Positions 50,964 to 58,691 of a stretch of DNA of 58,691 bases are shown here, in pieces (the first letter of the stretch is position 1; each line of letters begins with the position of its first letter). The stretch spans positions 1 through 58,691 of the forward strand of contig CAYUIS010000011.1 in NCBI GenBank assembly GCA_964444825.1. The letters run 5' to 3'. The notes beneath the pieces are model-generated. The model was not told where the DNA came from. It made no database searches and was given only the letters and a program-made list of their open reading frames with translations. The stretch comes from CAYUIS01 sp964444825 (GTDB lineage: Bacteria; Chloroflexota; Anaerolineae; B4-G1). A program made the position numbers and the translations under genes.

Positions 50964-52133
50964 CTAGTCCTCCACCTCGATATCCACAAACGCCGTCATG
51001 CCCCACCGGATCGCAGGATTGAGCTCGTCCATCTCTATGATGACGGTGTAGTTGACCCCTCCTGAGCCTAGCTCGGCCATCGGGGAGATGTGGGCCACGT
51101 GACCGGTAAAGACCTGTTCGGGCAGGGCGTCAAAGGAGACTGCTGCCTGCTGTCCGACTGCCACCCGCGCCACGTCTATTTCGTCCAGGTCGGTCGTCTC
51201 TACGCGTAACGTGGCCAGATCGCCCAGAGTGACCAAGGGCTGGCCTGGCGCAATCACCTCACCTACCCGCACGCTCAGCGTGCCGACAGTCCCAGCGAAA
51301 GGCGCTCGCAACTCGGAACGGGTCACGGCCATCTGCGCCACCGCCAGCGCAGCCTCCGCCTGCGACACGGACGCTTCGGCCACGGCGATCTCCTCGGCAG
51401 TGATACCAGCCTTTGTCACACCCAGTTGCGCCTGGGCGACGGTCTCCTGCGCCTCCGCCACGACGATGCCTGCGTTCGCCACGCGTACTTGGTAGGGGTC
51501 CGCGCCCGTCTGCAGCTTGTCAAGCTGCGCCTGGGCCGCCGCTAGCGCCTGTTCTGCTGCCCGCAACTGGAGAATGGCCTCTTCCTCGATCCAGCCGTGG
51601 ACCTTGTCTTCAATCCGATCATACTGGTCCTCCGCCACCTTGCGCGCGAGCTCGGCCGCGATCACCTCTGCCTCAGCGGCGGCGGTCTCGGCCTCGGTCG
51701 TGCTGGCGACCAACTGATCCCGCTGGGCCATAGTCTGAGAAATCGTGGCTTGAGCCGCCGCGATCTGTGCCTCCGATACGGCGATCTGCTCCGGCCTCGG
51801 GCCGACTTGAAGCAGTGCCAGTTGAGCCTGGGCGGTTTCCAATGCCGCTTCTGCCTGGTGCACCGCCAGTTGCGCGTCGGTGGGATCGAGTTGCACCAGC
51901 AGATCGCCGGCTGCCACTTGGTCCCCTCGCTCCACCAGTACCTCCACCACCGCCCCGCCAGCCTGAGCGCCAATGCTGGCCCACAACGCCGGCACTACCT
52001 CTCCCGTGACGGAGACAACCGGCACAAAATCCATCGCCACTTCCGGCGTCACCGTCTCTTCCGCACCTGCCCCGCAGGCTGAGAGGATTACGGCCAACAC
52101 GACCAATCCTACAGCAACAGATCTCTTTATCAT
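50964..52133 (-). CDS. Membrane-fusion (HlyD/MacA-like) lipoprotein
   Basis: A 389-aa periplasmic-adaptor-type protein. The signal ends in ILSAC. A barrel-sandwich half (about 45-90) with VLVERGDQVAAGDLLVQLDPT, a long Ala/Gln-rich coiled-coil hairpin (about 90-275), then LRAPFAGTVGTLSVRVGEV and a beta-barrel (about 300-389). ATG 52133 with GGAGG is chosen; the upstream open frame is repeat-derived. It pairs with the two permeases and the ATPase. In a Chloroflexota cell without a typical LPS outer membrane the adaptor role is unusual but common in this phylum. Confidence 0.9.
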   Translation of the reverse strand: MIKRSVAVGLVVLAVILSACGAGAEETVTPEVAMDFVPVVSVTGEVVPALWASIGAQAGGAVVEVLVERGDQVAAGDLLVQLDPTDAQLAVHQAEAALETAQAQLALLQVGPRPEQIAVSEAQIAAAQATISQTMAQRDQLVASTTEAETAAAEAEVIAAELARKVAEDQYDRIEDKVHGWIEEEAILQLRAAEQALAAAQAQLDKLQTGADPYQVRVANAGIVVAEAQETVAQAQLGVTKAGITAEEIAVAEASVSQAEAALAVAQMAVTRSELRAPFAGTVGTLSVRVGEVIAPGQPLVTLGDLATLRVETTDLDEIDVARVAVGQQAAVSFDALPEQVFTGHVAHISPMAELGSGGVNYTVIIEMDELNPAIRWGMTAFVDIEVED

Positions 52134-52204
52134 CGCTACCTCCATTTGTGTTGTATATCGCATATCGCGTGTTTGGTCATTTGGCATTCGTGATCGATCG
52201 TCTG
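52134..52204. repeat. Heptad-like repeat tract between permease and adaptor genes
   Basis: On the minus strand the tract reads GACGATC, ...CACGAAT, GCCAAAT, GACCAAA and then twice GCGATAT, resembling the GAC-heptads at 38885 and 39674 but more decayed. It is non-coding by the chosen starts. Confidence 0.4.
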
Positions 52205-54445
52205 TCACTCATATCGCAGCGCCTCTACCGGCTGCATACGCGTCGCCCGCCAGGCCGGGTAGATCCCACCCATCCCGCCGGTCACCAACGCCAACGCTAA
52301 CGCCTGGCCAAGCATCTCGACGTTGTAACGCGGTGTCAACATGCCCCCGATGACTCCCGGCAACTGTGTCAACCCCCAGGCCATGCCCATCCCCAGGAGA
52401 ATGCCGCAGGCGCCCCCGACTGTGCCCAGCATCAGTGCTTCCAGCAGGATCATGCCGATCACCTGGCGCCGCCGCCAGCCCAACGCCCGCAGCACGCCAA
52501 TCTCCCGTGTCCGCTCCAGCACGCTCATCAGCATCGTGTTCAGCATCCCCACTCCCCCGATGATGATCGCCAGAAATGAAATCTGCTCCACCATCATCTC
52601 CATACTCTGAAAGTCGGGGAGGTTTTCGGCAAACTCGGCGGTTAGCGAGACATCGATCTCGGCAAAGTTAGTATTCAGTTTGGCCCGTACCGCCTCGGCC
52701 CGTTCCGGGTCGCGCAACTTGATGACGTACATGCTCACCTGGCGCGGCCTTCCAGCGAGCCGCTGGGCATCCCGCAGGCTGACGACCACCCCGTTATCCT
52801 CAAGGGCCGCGCCCGTCTCATAGATGCCGACCACGCGAAAACCACTGTCCAGCATACGGAGTGTGTCCCCGACGTCCACGCCGATCACCTCTGCCGCCTG
52901 GTGACCGACGATTACCTGGCGGTTAGCCGTCAGCGGCTCGCCCTCGACGATGCGAAAACGACGGATGGCAAACTGGCGAGGATGGTAGCCCAAAATCACG
53001 AGCAGGGGGTTCTTTTCCGACATTTCAAAGGCAATGCCGATGCCAGCAACCGCCTCCACATCGGGCAGCGTGGACAGACGTGCCCCCACCCGCTCGTCAA
53101 CTGTGCTGTAGCCCATATCGGAGATGTCTGCTTCGACGGCGACCAGGTCGGCCTCACCGCCCATCGCCAGGGCGTTAAAGGACTCGATGAACCCGGCTGA
53201 GAGGCCACCCAGGGCGACAATGGTGGCGATACCTACCCCGATCGCCAGCGTGGTCAAAGCCGTGCGCGTCCGGCGTCGCCACAGGTTGCGCACCGTCATG
53301 CCGCCAGGTATAAAGCGCGACCCACGCGACCCGCTGCCCCCTTCGTACCGCAGTGCTTCTAGCGGCAAAAGATGGCTGGCCCACAAGGCCGGGTACGCGC
53401 CACCCACCAGCCCTAGCACGGTCACCGTGACGATGGCCTGGAAAAAGAGCCCAGGGGTGAACTGTACGCCCACCACGCCAAAAAAGCCCAGGGAATCACC
53501 CAACGAAAGAACCGACACCATGCCCAGGCCAATGCCCACCAGCCCACCCAAGAGGGAGAGGGCTAACGACTCGCCCAGGATGAGGCGTAACACCTGCCCC
53601 TGCCGCCAGCCCAATGCCCGCAGAAGGCCGATCTCCCGCGTGCGTTCAAAGACCGACATCCAGAGCGTGTTGGTCATCACCAGCCCGCCGACGATGATGG
53701 CCAATGCAGAGATCACCCAGGCGAACCCTTCCATTATCTCGATCATCTGCTGCCGGTTGGCAAACTCGGAGGTGGTGGAGAGGGTCAGGTCGGGAAAGGA
53801 GCGCTCCACTCGCGTTCGCAATCGAGTCTCTCCTTCGGGGGCGCGCAGGCGGATGTAGAATAGGGAAGCGCGGCGCGGCTGTAGCAGGATGGTCTGAGCA
53901 TCCTGGAGTGAGATGACGGCCCCGCCGTCCTCGAATCCATCCCCGGTCTCATAGATGCCGACGATGCGAAAAGTGCCACCGGTGACGTGCAGCGTGTCAC
54001 CCACGTCCTTGTCAAAGCTTTCGGCAGCGGATCGGCCTAGCAAACACGGCTTGCCCCGCACGCCCCGTGCCTCGCCTAACCCCTGCCCGGCCACGATCTT
54101 GAAATGCTCGATGGCAAAACCCTCAGGGTCGTAGCCAAAGATGTAAAAGTAGGCCGAGTCCTCGGCCTGCACGTTGCTCACCAGTATGCCGGTCACGTCG
54201 GCGACCTCGGGCCACGCGAGCACTCGTTCGGCGACCGTCTCTTCGACGCCGCCCATCGTAATGTCCATGGCGCCGGTCTGACTGAGCACCAGGTCGGCCT
54301 GGCTGCCCCGGGCCATCGAAGTGTATCCAGCGCTCAGCCCATCGGCTATCGCTCCCAGCGCGATGATGGCCGCCACGCCGATGGCGATGCCCAGCAGCGT
54401 AAGGATCGTGCGTCCTTTACGTCGAAAGAGATTCTTGAAAACCAC
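52205..54445 (-). CDS. Double-unit MacB/FtsX-type ABC permease (copy B)
   Basis: A 746-aa membrane protein made of two permease units in tandem (about 1-375 and 385-746). Each begins with a helix (NLFRRKGRTILTLLGIAIGV; NLWRRRTRTALTTLAIGVGI), has an exported MacB-type domain with FRIVGIYETG or FRVVGIYETG, and ends in FtsX helices with ERTREIGLLRALGWR or ERTREIGVLRALGWR and a VEALRYE terminus. GTG 54445 directly follows the stop of copy A (TAAGTG). It pairs with copy A at 54446-56674. Confidence 0.9.
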   Translation of the reverse strand: MVFKNLFRRKGRTILTLLGIAIGVAAIIALGAIADGLSAGYTSMARGSQADLVLSQTGAMDITMGGVEETVAERVLAWPEVADVTGILVSNVQAEDSAYFYIFGYDPEGFAIEHFKIVAGQGLGEARGVRGKPCLLGRSAAESFDKDVGDTLHVTGGTFRIVGIYETGDGFEDGGAVISLQDAQTILLQPRRASLFYIRLRAPEGETRLRTRVERSFPDLTLSTTSEFANRQQMIEIMEGFAWVISALAIIVGGLVMTNTLWMSVFERTREIGLLRALGWRQGQVLRLILGESLALSLLGGLVGIGLGMVSVLSLGDSLGFFGVVGVQFTPGLFFQAIVTVTVLGLVGGAYPALWASHLLPLEALRYEGGSGSRGSRFIPGGMTVRNLWRRRTRTALTTLAIGVGIATIVALGGLSAGFIESFNALAMGGEADLVAVEADISDMGYSTVDERVGARLSTLPDVEAVAGIGIAFEMSEKNPLLVILGYHPRQFAIRRFRIVEGEPLTANRQVIVGHQAAEVIGVDVGDTLRMLDSGFRVVGIYETGAALEDNGVVVSLRDAQRLAGRPRQVSMYVIKLRDPERAEAVRAKLNTNFAEIDVSLTAEFAENLPDFQSMEMMVEQISFLAIIIGGVGMLNTMLMSVLERTREIGVLRALGWRRRQVIGMILLEALMLGTVGGACGILLGMGMAWGLTQLPGVIGGMLTPRYNVEMLGQALALALVTGGMGGIYPAWRATRMQPVEALRYE

Positions 54446-56674
54446 TTATTCGTACCTCAGCGCCTCCACCGGCCGCATGCGGGTCGCGCGCCAGGCCGGG
54501 TAAAGCCCGCCGACAACACCGGCCACCGTCGCCACCACAATCGCCTGCACGATCAACTGGGGCGAATAGATCGGCGCCATCGCACCACCCCAGATCCCCG
54601 CCAGGCCGATCAAGCCCCCCAATCCCAACCCCAGTGGGATGCCACAGATACCGCCTATCGCCCCCAACACCAGCGACTCTTGCAGAATCATCCCCAACAC
54701 CCTGCGCCGCCGCCAACCCAAAGAACGTAGCACGCCGATCTCGCGTGTCCGTTCTAGAACGCTCATCAGCATCGTGTTCAGCATCCCAATCGCGCCGATG
54801 AACACCGCGATGATCGAGAGTTGGTCGGCCATCTCCTGCATAATGCGGAAATCGCTCGTACTCTCGCCCAGCTCAGAGGTGAGGGAGAACTCGATGTCCG
54901 GGAAGGCCGCCTTCAGTTCATCCCGCACCTCCTCGACCCGCTCGGGGTCGCGCAGGCTGATGAGATAGAACTGCACCTGGCGCGGCTTGCCGGTGACGGA
55001 CTGCGCCTCCCGCAGACCGATGACCACCCCGGCATCTTCAAAGGCGGTGCCCGTCTCATAGATGCCGACCACGCGAAAGTTGCTGTCCAGCATACGGAGT
55101 GTGTCGCCCACTCCCAACCCGGATTGATCCGCCGCCGTCCGGCCCAAAATGGCCTGATGGCGACCCGTCAGTGGCCCTCCCTCGACAATCCGATAGCGAC
55201 GGATGGCAAACTCTCGCGGATGGTAGCCGTACACGATCAGCATGGGCATCTTTTCGGTAACAGCGCCGGTCCAGAACATACCCGAGACTGCATACACGTC
55301 GGGCTGAGCGGCGATGCGCGCTCCCACCCGCTCGTCGATGGCGCTAAAATCCATATCAATGTCCGCTTCGGCGGCGAACAGGTGGGTCTGGCTGCCCATC
55401 ATTATCGTCGTAAACGCGCCCAGCATCCCCTGCGCGACCCCGCCCAGAGCGACGACGGCAGCAATACTCACGCCGATGCTCAACAGGGTCAGCGCCGTGC
55501 GCGTCCGCTGCCTCCACAGGTTGCGCATCATCCCGGGCAGGAAGCGAGGCACGTGCGCCTTGCCGCCCCCTGCGTATTGCAGCGCCTCGATTGGCAGCAG
55601 GCGGCTGGCCCACCAGGCCGGGTACGCGCCGCCCACTATTCCCAGGACGACCATGGTGCCCAAGGCCCGCACAAAAAGATCGGGTGTAAACTGACTCCCG
55701 AACACCCCCAGCACCGAACCGGATTGGCTGATGGCGACGACGCACAGCACACCTAGCGTAACGCCCATCAACCCTCCCAATAGGGCGAGGACGATCGCCT
55801 CGCCGAGGATCAGGCCCAGCACCCGCCACCGACCCCAGCCCAGGGAACGAAGCACCCCGACCTCGCGCGTCCGCTCAAAGACCGACATAAAGAGCGTGTT
55901 GGTCATAATGATGCCGCCGATGACGACCGCCAATCCCGCGATCGCTATTCCTATGGAGTCCAGCATGTCGAGCAACTGCTCCTCGCTGGCAAATCCCGAC
56001 GTGGTGGAAACGGAAATGTCGGAGAAGCGCCGTTCTATCCGCGCCTTCACATTGTCAACCTCATCCGGGTCATCCAGTTTGATGTAGATCATCGAGACCA
56101 GGCGCGGGCGCAGCGTAAGCGTCTGTGCCTCCTGGAGCGGGACGACGGCTGCGCCATCTTCGAGGCCAGTCCCGGTCTCATAGATGCCGACGACGCGGAA
56201 AGCGCTGCCAGTGATGCGCAGCGTATCGCCCACCTGCAAGTCCAGGCTCTGCGCTGCCCGCTTGCCCAGGATGGCGGGCTTGCCCCGCACGCCACGCGCC
56301 TCCGCCAGCGACTGCCCCTCGACGATGCGGAAATGCTCGACGGCAAAGCCCTCAGGGTCATAGCCAAAGATAAAAAGGTAGGATTCATCGTCGATCAGGG
56401 CATTGGAATAGAGCATACCGTCCACGCCGGCAATTCCCGGGAGAAGGCGTACCTCCTCAGCGATACTCTCGTCGACGCTGCTCATCAGAGAAGTCATCGA
56501 CTCGGATTGGCTAAGCACCAAATCGGCCTGGCTGCTCTGGGACATTGCGGAGAAGCCAGCCTTTAGTCCTTTGGCCACCGCACCCAGCGCGACGATGGCG
56601 GCCACGCCGATGGAGATGCCCACCAGCGTCAGGATCGTGCGTCCTTTGCGACGGAAGAGGTTCTTGAGGATCAT
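54446..56674 (-). CDS. Double-unit MacB/FtsX-type ABC permease (copy A)
   Basis: A 742-aa paralogue of the next gene with the same two-unit build (about 1-375 and 385-742), motifs ERTREVGVLRSLGWG and ERTREIGVLRSLGWR, and the same VEALRYE end. Together the two proteins supply four permease units, more than the usual two for a MacB dimer or a LolCE pair. It starts 4 bp after an ICMT-like gene, so methyltransferases and exporter are one transcript. Each chain probably has eight transmembrane helices. Confidence 0.9.
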   Translation of the reverse strand: MILKNLFRRKGRTILTLVGISIGVAAIVALGAVAKGLKAGFSAMSQSSQADLVLSQSESMTSLMSSVDESIAEEVRLLPGIAGVDGMLYSNALIDDESYLFIFGYDPEGFAVEHFRIVEGQSLAEARGVRGKPAILGKRAAQSLDLQVGDTLRITGSAFRVVGIYETGTGLEDGAAVVPLQEAQTLTLRPRLVSMIYIKLDDPDEVDNVKARIERRFSDISVSTTSGFASEEQLLDMLDSIGIAIAGLAVVIGGIIMTNTLFMSVFERTREVGVLRSLGWGRWRVLGLILGEAIVLALLGGLMGVTLGVLCVVAISQSGSVLGVFGSQFTPDLFVRALGTMVVLGIVGGAYPAWWASRLLPIEALQYAGGGKAHVPRFLPGMMRNLWRQRTRTALTLLSIGVSIAAVVALGGVAQGMLGAFTTIMMGSQTHLFAAEADIDMDFSAIDERVGARIAAQPDVYAVSGMFWTGAVTEKMPMLIVYGYHPREFAIRRYRIVEGGPLTGRHQAILGRTAADQSGLGVGDTLRMLDSNFRVVGIYETGTAFEDAGVVIGLREAQSVTGKPRQVQFYLISLRDPERVEEVRDELKAAFPDIEFSLTSELGESTSDFRIMQEMADQLSIIAVFIGAIGMLNTMLMSVLERTREIGVLRSLGWRRRRVLGMILQESLVLGAIGGICGIPLGLGLGGLIGLAGIWGGAMAPIYSPQLIVQAIVVATVAGVVGGLYPAWRATRMRPVEALRYE

Positions 56675-56678
56675 TGGT

Positions 56679-57302
56679 CTAATCCGATCTGTGAATAAGG
56701 CGTGGCAGTAGCCGTCCAGTACGCCGCATGTAGGCGCGGTAAGTGTCTCCGAACTGCTCGATCATCATGGTCTCTTCCTTACCAATCCGCGTGTAGAGCA
56801 TAAGGATAGAGACCGCGACCAGCGGCGCGACCGGCCAAAAGGCCGATATGAGTAAAATCCCGACGAAGAAACCAAAGAGTACCATATACATGGGATGTCT
56901 GACCCAGCGATAGGGCCCACTGGTGACGAGCGTGTGCTCCTCTTGCAATTGCAGGCTGGTGGACCAGTGTTCCCCGAGCGTATGATGAACCCAAGCGAGC
57001 AAGGGGATGCTCAGCACGGCCAGCCCGACGCCAATCCAGCGCGCCCACGCCGGAAACGGTATAGCGAACGCGCTGAGCCACGGGGGATTGACAGCGTAAA
57101 GGACGATGGCAGCAAGTACACAAGGAAGTGCAGTGAGCCGCAGCAGCATAATCCCCCATCCCTCGCGCTCAATTGCCTCCGCCTTGACAGCCCAGCCGCC
57201 TTTACCTGTTCTCCGCGCCTTTAGGCCATAGTAGACCCTGACAACGAGGAGCAGGACGAACATGGTGAAGAAAATGACCCTGAAGATGAATTCGCTATTC
57301 AA
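56679..57302 (-). CDS. ICMT-like membrane methyltransferase (third of operon)
   Basis: A 207-aa membrane protein with about five hydrophobic segments. The SAM/lipid site is YRWVRHPMY (RHP at 135-137), followed by KEETMMIEQFGDTYRAYMRRTGRLLPRL. It resembles isoprenylcysteine carboxyl methyltransferase and bacterial phospholipid or isoprenoid methyltransferases. Stop lies 4 bp before permease copy A; the neighbour upstream is a paralogue 25 bp away. Confidence 0.86.
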   Translation of the reverse strand: MNSEFIFRVIFFTMFVLLLVVRVYYGLKARRTGKGGWAVKAEAIEREGWGIMLLRLTALPCVLAAIVLYAVNPPWLSAFAIPFPAWARWIGVGLAVLSIPLLAWVHHTLGEHWSTSLQLQEEHTLVTSGPYRWVRHPMYMVLFGFFVGILLISAFWPVAPLVAVSILMLYTRIGKEETMMIEQFGDTYRAYMRRTGRLLPRLIHRSD

Positions 57303-57327
57303 CTCTCTCTACCTCGAGTGGAAAACA

Positions 57328-57948
57328 TCACCCTGTCTCCCGCTGGATCAGACGAGGGAAAAAGCGTCCCGTGCGTCGTATATACTGACGGTACTCCTCA
57401 CCATATGTGTCGAGCATCATGCGCTCCTCGTGGCCCACCCGTTCCATGATCAGCAACGAGTAGACCAGTCCCAACACGCCGATGAGCCAACTAGCGATGA
57501 GCAGGAAGCTGGCGACGAAGTATGCGAAGAATGACGTGTACATCGGATGTCGCATCCAGCGGTAGATACCCTGGACGACGAGTTGATGCTTCTCCCTGGT
57601 TCTCAATGTTGGCGTATAGCTGGCGCCCAGATCACGGTGGGCCAGATACCCCAACCACACGGTTACTGCCGCCACCGCCGCCCCTACCCACCGCAGCCAG
57701 TCGGGCAGCGCCAAGCTCGACCAGCCTAGCCAGGCCGGATGAATGAGCCATGCAATGGACAGCACATGTGTCCCAAGCCCGCTGATGCCCATCAAAGCCA
57801 GGCGAACCCTGCTCTCGGTCGTGCCCCTCAGTATCGTCTGGCTTTGGGGATCGGCGCGTCGAGCCTGCGAACGATAGTAGAAGCGAGGCGCTATGTACCC
57901 AATCGCCATAACCAGCAGAGCCACGCGGAACAGAATCTCGTTTTCCAT
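57328..57948 (-). CDS. ICMT-like membrane methyltransferase (second of operon)
   Basis: A 206-aa paralogue of the gene downstream, with YRWMRHPMYTSFF and HEERMMLDTYGEEYRQYIRRTGRFFPRL. ATG 57948 has GAGG 7 nt upstream; GTG 57954 is a weaker start. Similar length and end motif indicate tandem duplication. Confidence 0.86.
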   Translation of the reverse strand: MENEILFRVALLVMAIGYIAPRFYYRSQARRADPQSQTILRGTTESRVRLALMGISGLGTHVLSIAWLIHPAWLGWSSLALPDWLRWVGAAVAAVTVWLGYLAHRDLGASYTPTLRTREKHQLVVQGIYRWMRHPMYTSFFAYFVASFLLIASWLIGVLGLVYSLLIMERVGHEERMMLDTYGEEYRQYIRRTGRFFPRLIQRETG

Positions 57949-57963
57949 ATTCACACCTCAATG

Positions 57964-58686
57964 TCACCACACACCTGGCAGCAGGCGGTAGTGAACCCGT
58001 TGAGCGTACTCAGCATAGCCGGGCAACTCCTCACGCAGCGTGTGATCCTCCGCCGCCGTGCGGATGAGGATGATGCCCACCGTCAGGACCGCCGGGATAA
58101 AGGCCCACGACGAATCGAGGATCAGCGGCGGGACGATGTTGCAGACCAGCCACCCGCTGTAGCCCGGATGGCGCAGGTAGCGGTACGGGCCGTTCTGGGC
58201 GACCGCGTGTCCCCGCTCGTCCTGAATGCGCACGGTCGTGGCAAAGAACGCGTTCGACCACATCGCCCAGAAAGCAAACAGGTCGCCGAGGGCAAAAAGT
58301 GCCAGCGTGGCAAGCTGCATCGCCAGCGGAACGCCTCCTGACCATCCAAAGCGTTTATCCAGCCCGGACACGAGCAGCGTCGTGATTCCCATCAGGCCAT
58401 AGAGCACGGTCAACACCTTATCCCAACCTTTGGTGCCTTCTCCCATCCGCGTGCGCTCGGCCACCAGCCCTGGGTTGATCCTGAGCAGTCCGATCCCACC
58501 GACGATCAACACGGCAGCAGAGACCCCCACAAAAGCCCAGGCCATCCCCCAATCCCAACGCCACGACGAGACAAACAAGGCTGCTGCCAGAATCAGCAAT
58601 TGGAAGCCGATCTGAAGAAAGCGCTTCACGACCTTGTTTCCCAGATCGGAGACAGTTTTTCTTGGCGGTCGTTCCACGTTCTCCAC
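57964..58686 (-). CDS. ICMT-like membrane methyltransferase (first visible of operon)
   Basis: A 240-aa more divergent relative with five or six hydrophobic segments, YRYLRHPGYSGWL and AEDHTLREELPGYAEYAQRV. Start GTG 58686 is 5 bp from the window edge and the frame remains open, so the true start may lie outside. It precedes the next gene by 15 bp. Confidence 0.8.
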   Translation of the reverse strand: MENVERPPRKTVSDLGNKVVKRFLQIGFQLLILAAALFVSSWRWDWGMAWAFVGVSAAVLIVGGIGLLRINPGLVAERTRMGEGTKGWDKVLTVLYGLMGITTLLVSGLDKRFGWSGGVPLAMQLATLALFALGDLFAFWAMWSNAFFATTVRIQDERGHAVAQNGPYRYLRHPGYSGWLVCNIVPPLILDSSWAFIPAVLTVGIILIRTAAEDHTLREELPGYAEYAQRVHYRLLPGVW

Positions 58687-58691
58687 TTTCA

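Noticed and set aside
1..58691. CRISPR arrays, tRNA genes, insertion sequences
   Set aside because: No regularly spaced 25-40 bp repeats, cloverleaf-like segments with CCA context, or transposase motifs were noticed by reading; a program scan would be decisive.

Overview
The window reads as a single contig from a member of the Chloroflexota, most likely an Anaerolineae-type genome. This placement is inferred from style, not from a marker tree. The cues are Thr/Pro-rich lipoprotein linkers of the TATPEPPTATP type, a secreted beta-helix protein ending in a YLPWLLR-type tail, very large multi-GAF and propeller-type sensor kinases, a DUF4388 protein beside a small Ras-like GTPase, degenerate heptanucleotide repeats between genes, and a T-box leader outside the Firmicutes. 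A run of exactly 100 N (5202-5301) marks it as a scaffolded draft or metagenome assembly. I saw no tRNA, rRNA, CRISPR array, insertion sequence or phage gene.

Plus strand, 0-19 kb. An ECF transporter of the YkoD-YkoC-YkoE type (fused double ATPase, T component, S component; probable substrate a thiamine precursor) is followed by a membrane-anchored exported metallophosphatase. A same-strand catabolic cluster then runs from about 5.0 to 12.7 kb: FGGY kinase (broken by the N gap), SorC-family regulator, SsnA/MtaD-type deaminase, FAD-linked oxidase, two-CCG Fe-S protein and a GcvT-like aminomethyltransferase. After a LysM lipoprotein and a TrmH-family methyltransferase comes a well-formed phenylalanine T-box leader (specifier TTC) in front of pheS-pheT.

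Minus strand, 18.4-35.2 kb. Ten co-oriented genes run from a near-consensus promoter at 31849-31821 down to a terminator hairpin at 18428-18469. In order they encode DUF4388 protein, Ras-like GTPase, alpha/beta hydrolase, V4R protein, left-handed beta-helix acyltransferase-like protein, an acyl-ACP-reductase-like (AAR-like) protein, a receiver plus degenerate GGDEF protein, a 1754-aa seven-GAF histidine kinase, a lone receiver, and a paralogue of the hydrolase whose catalytic serine is alanine. This combined lipid-aldehyde and signalling module is my best candidate for an undescribed system. Upstream on the same strand lie a secreted beta-helix protein and a cytoplasmic reductive-dehalogenase-like protein without TAT signal.

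Plus strand, 35.3-50.1 kb. A propeller-sensor kinase and its NarL-type regulator are followed by membrane and exported enzymes: two CPBP (CAAX-type) proteases, a PAF-acetylhydrolase-like protein, an alpha/beta hydrolase with a Cys nucleophile, a lone receiver, a decayed formylglycine-generating-enzyme-like lipoprotein, an ICMT-like methyltransferase, a class C beta-lactamase-like lipoprotein, a DUF1624 membrane protein and a SAM methyltransferase. Two adjacent genes here carry frameshifts that a single added G in a GGG run would repair.

Minus strand, 50.1-58.7 kb. A tight seven-gene operon encodes three ICMT-like membrane methyltransferases followed by a MacB/Lol-type exporter made of two paralogous double-unit permeases, a membrane-fusion lipoprotein and one ATPase. 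With the plus-strand ICMT and the two CPBP proteases, this end of the window is unusually rich in isoprenoid- and lipid-type processing enzymes.
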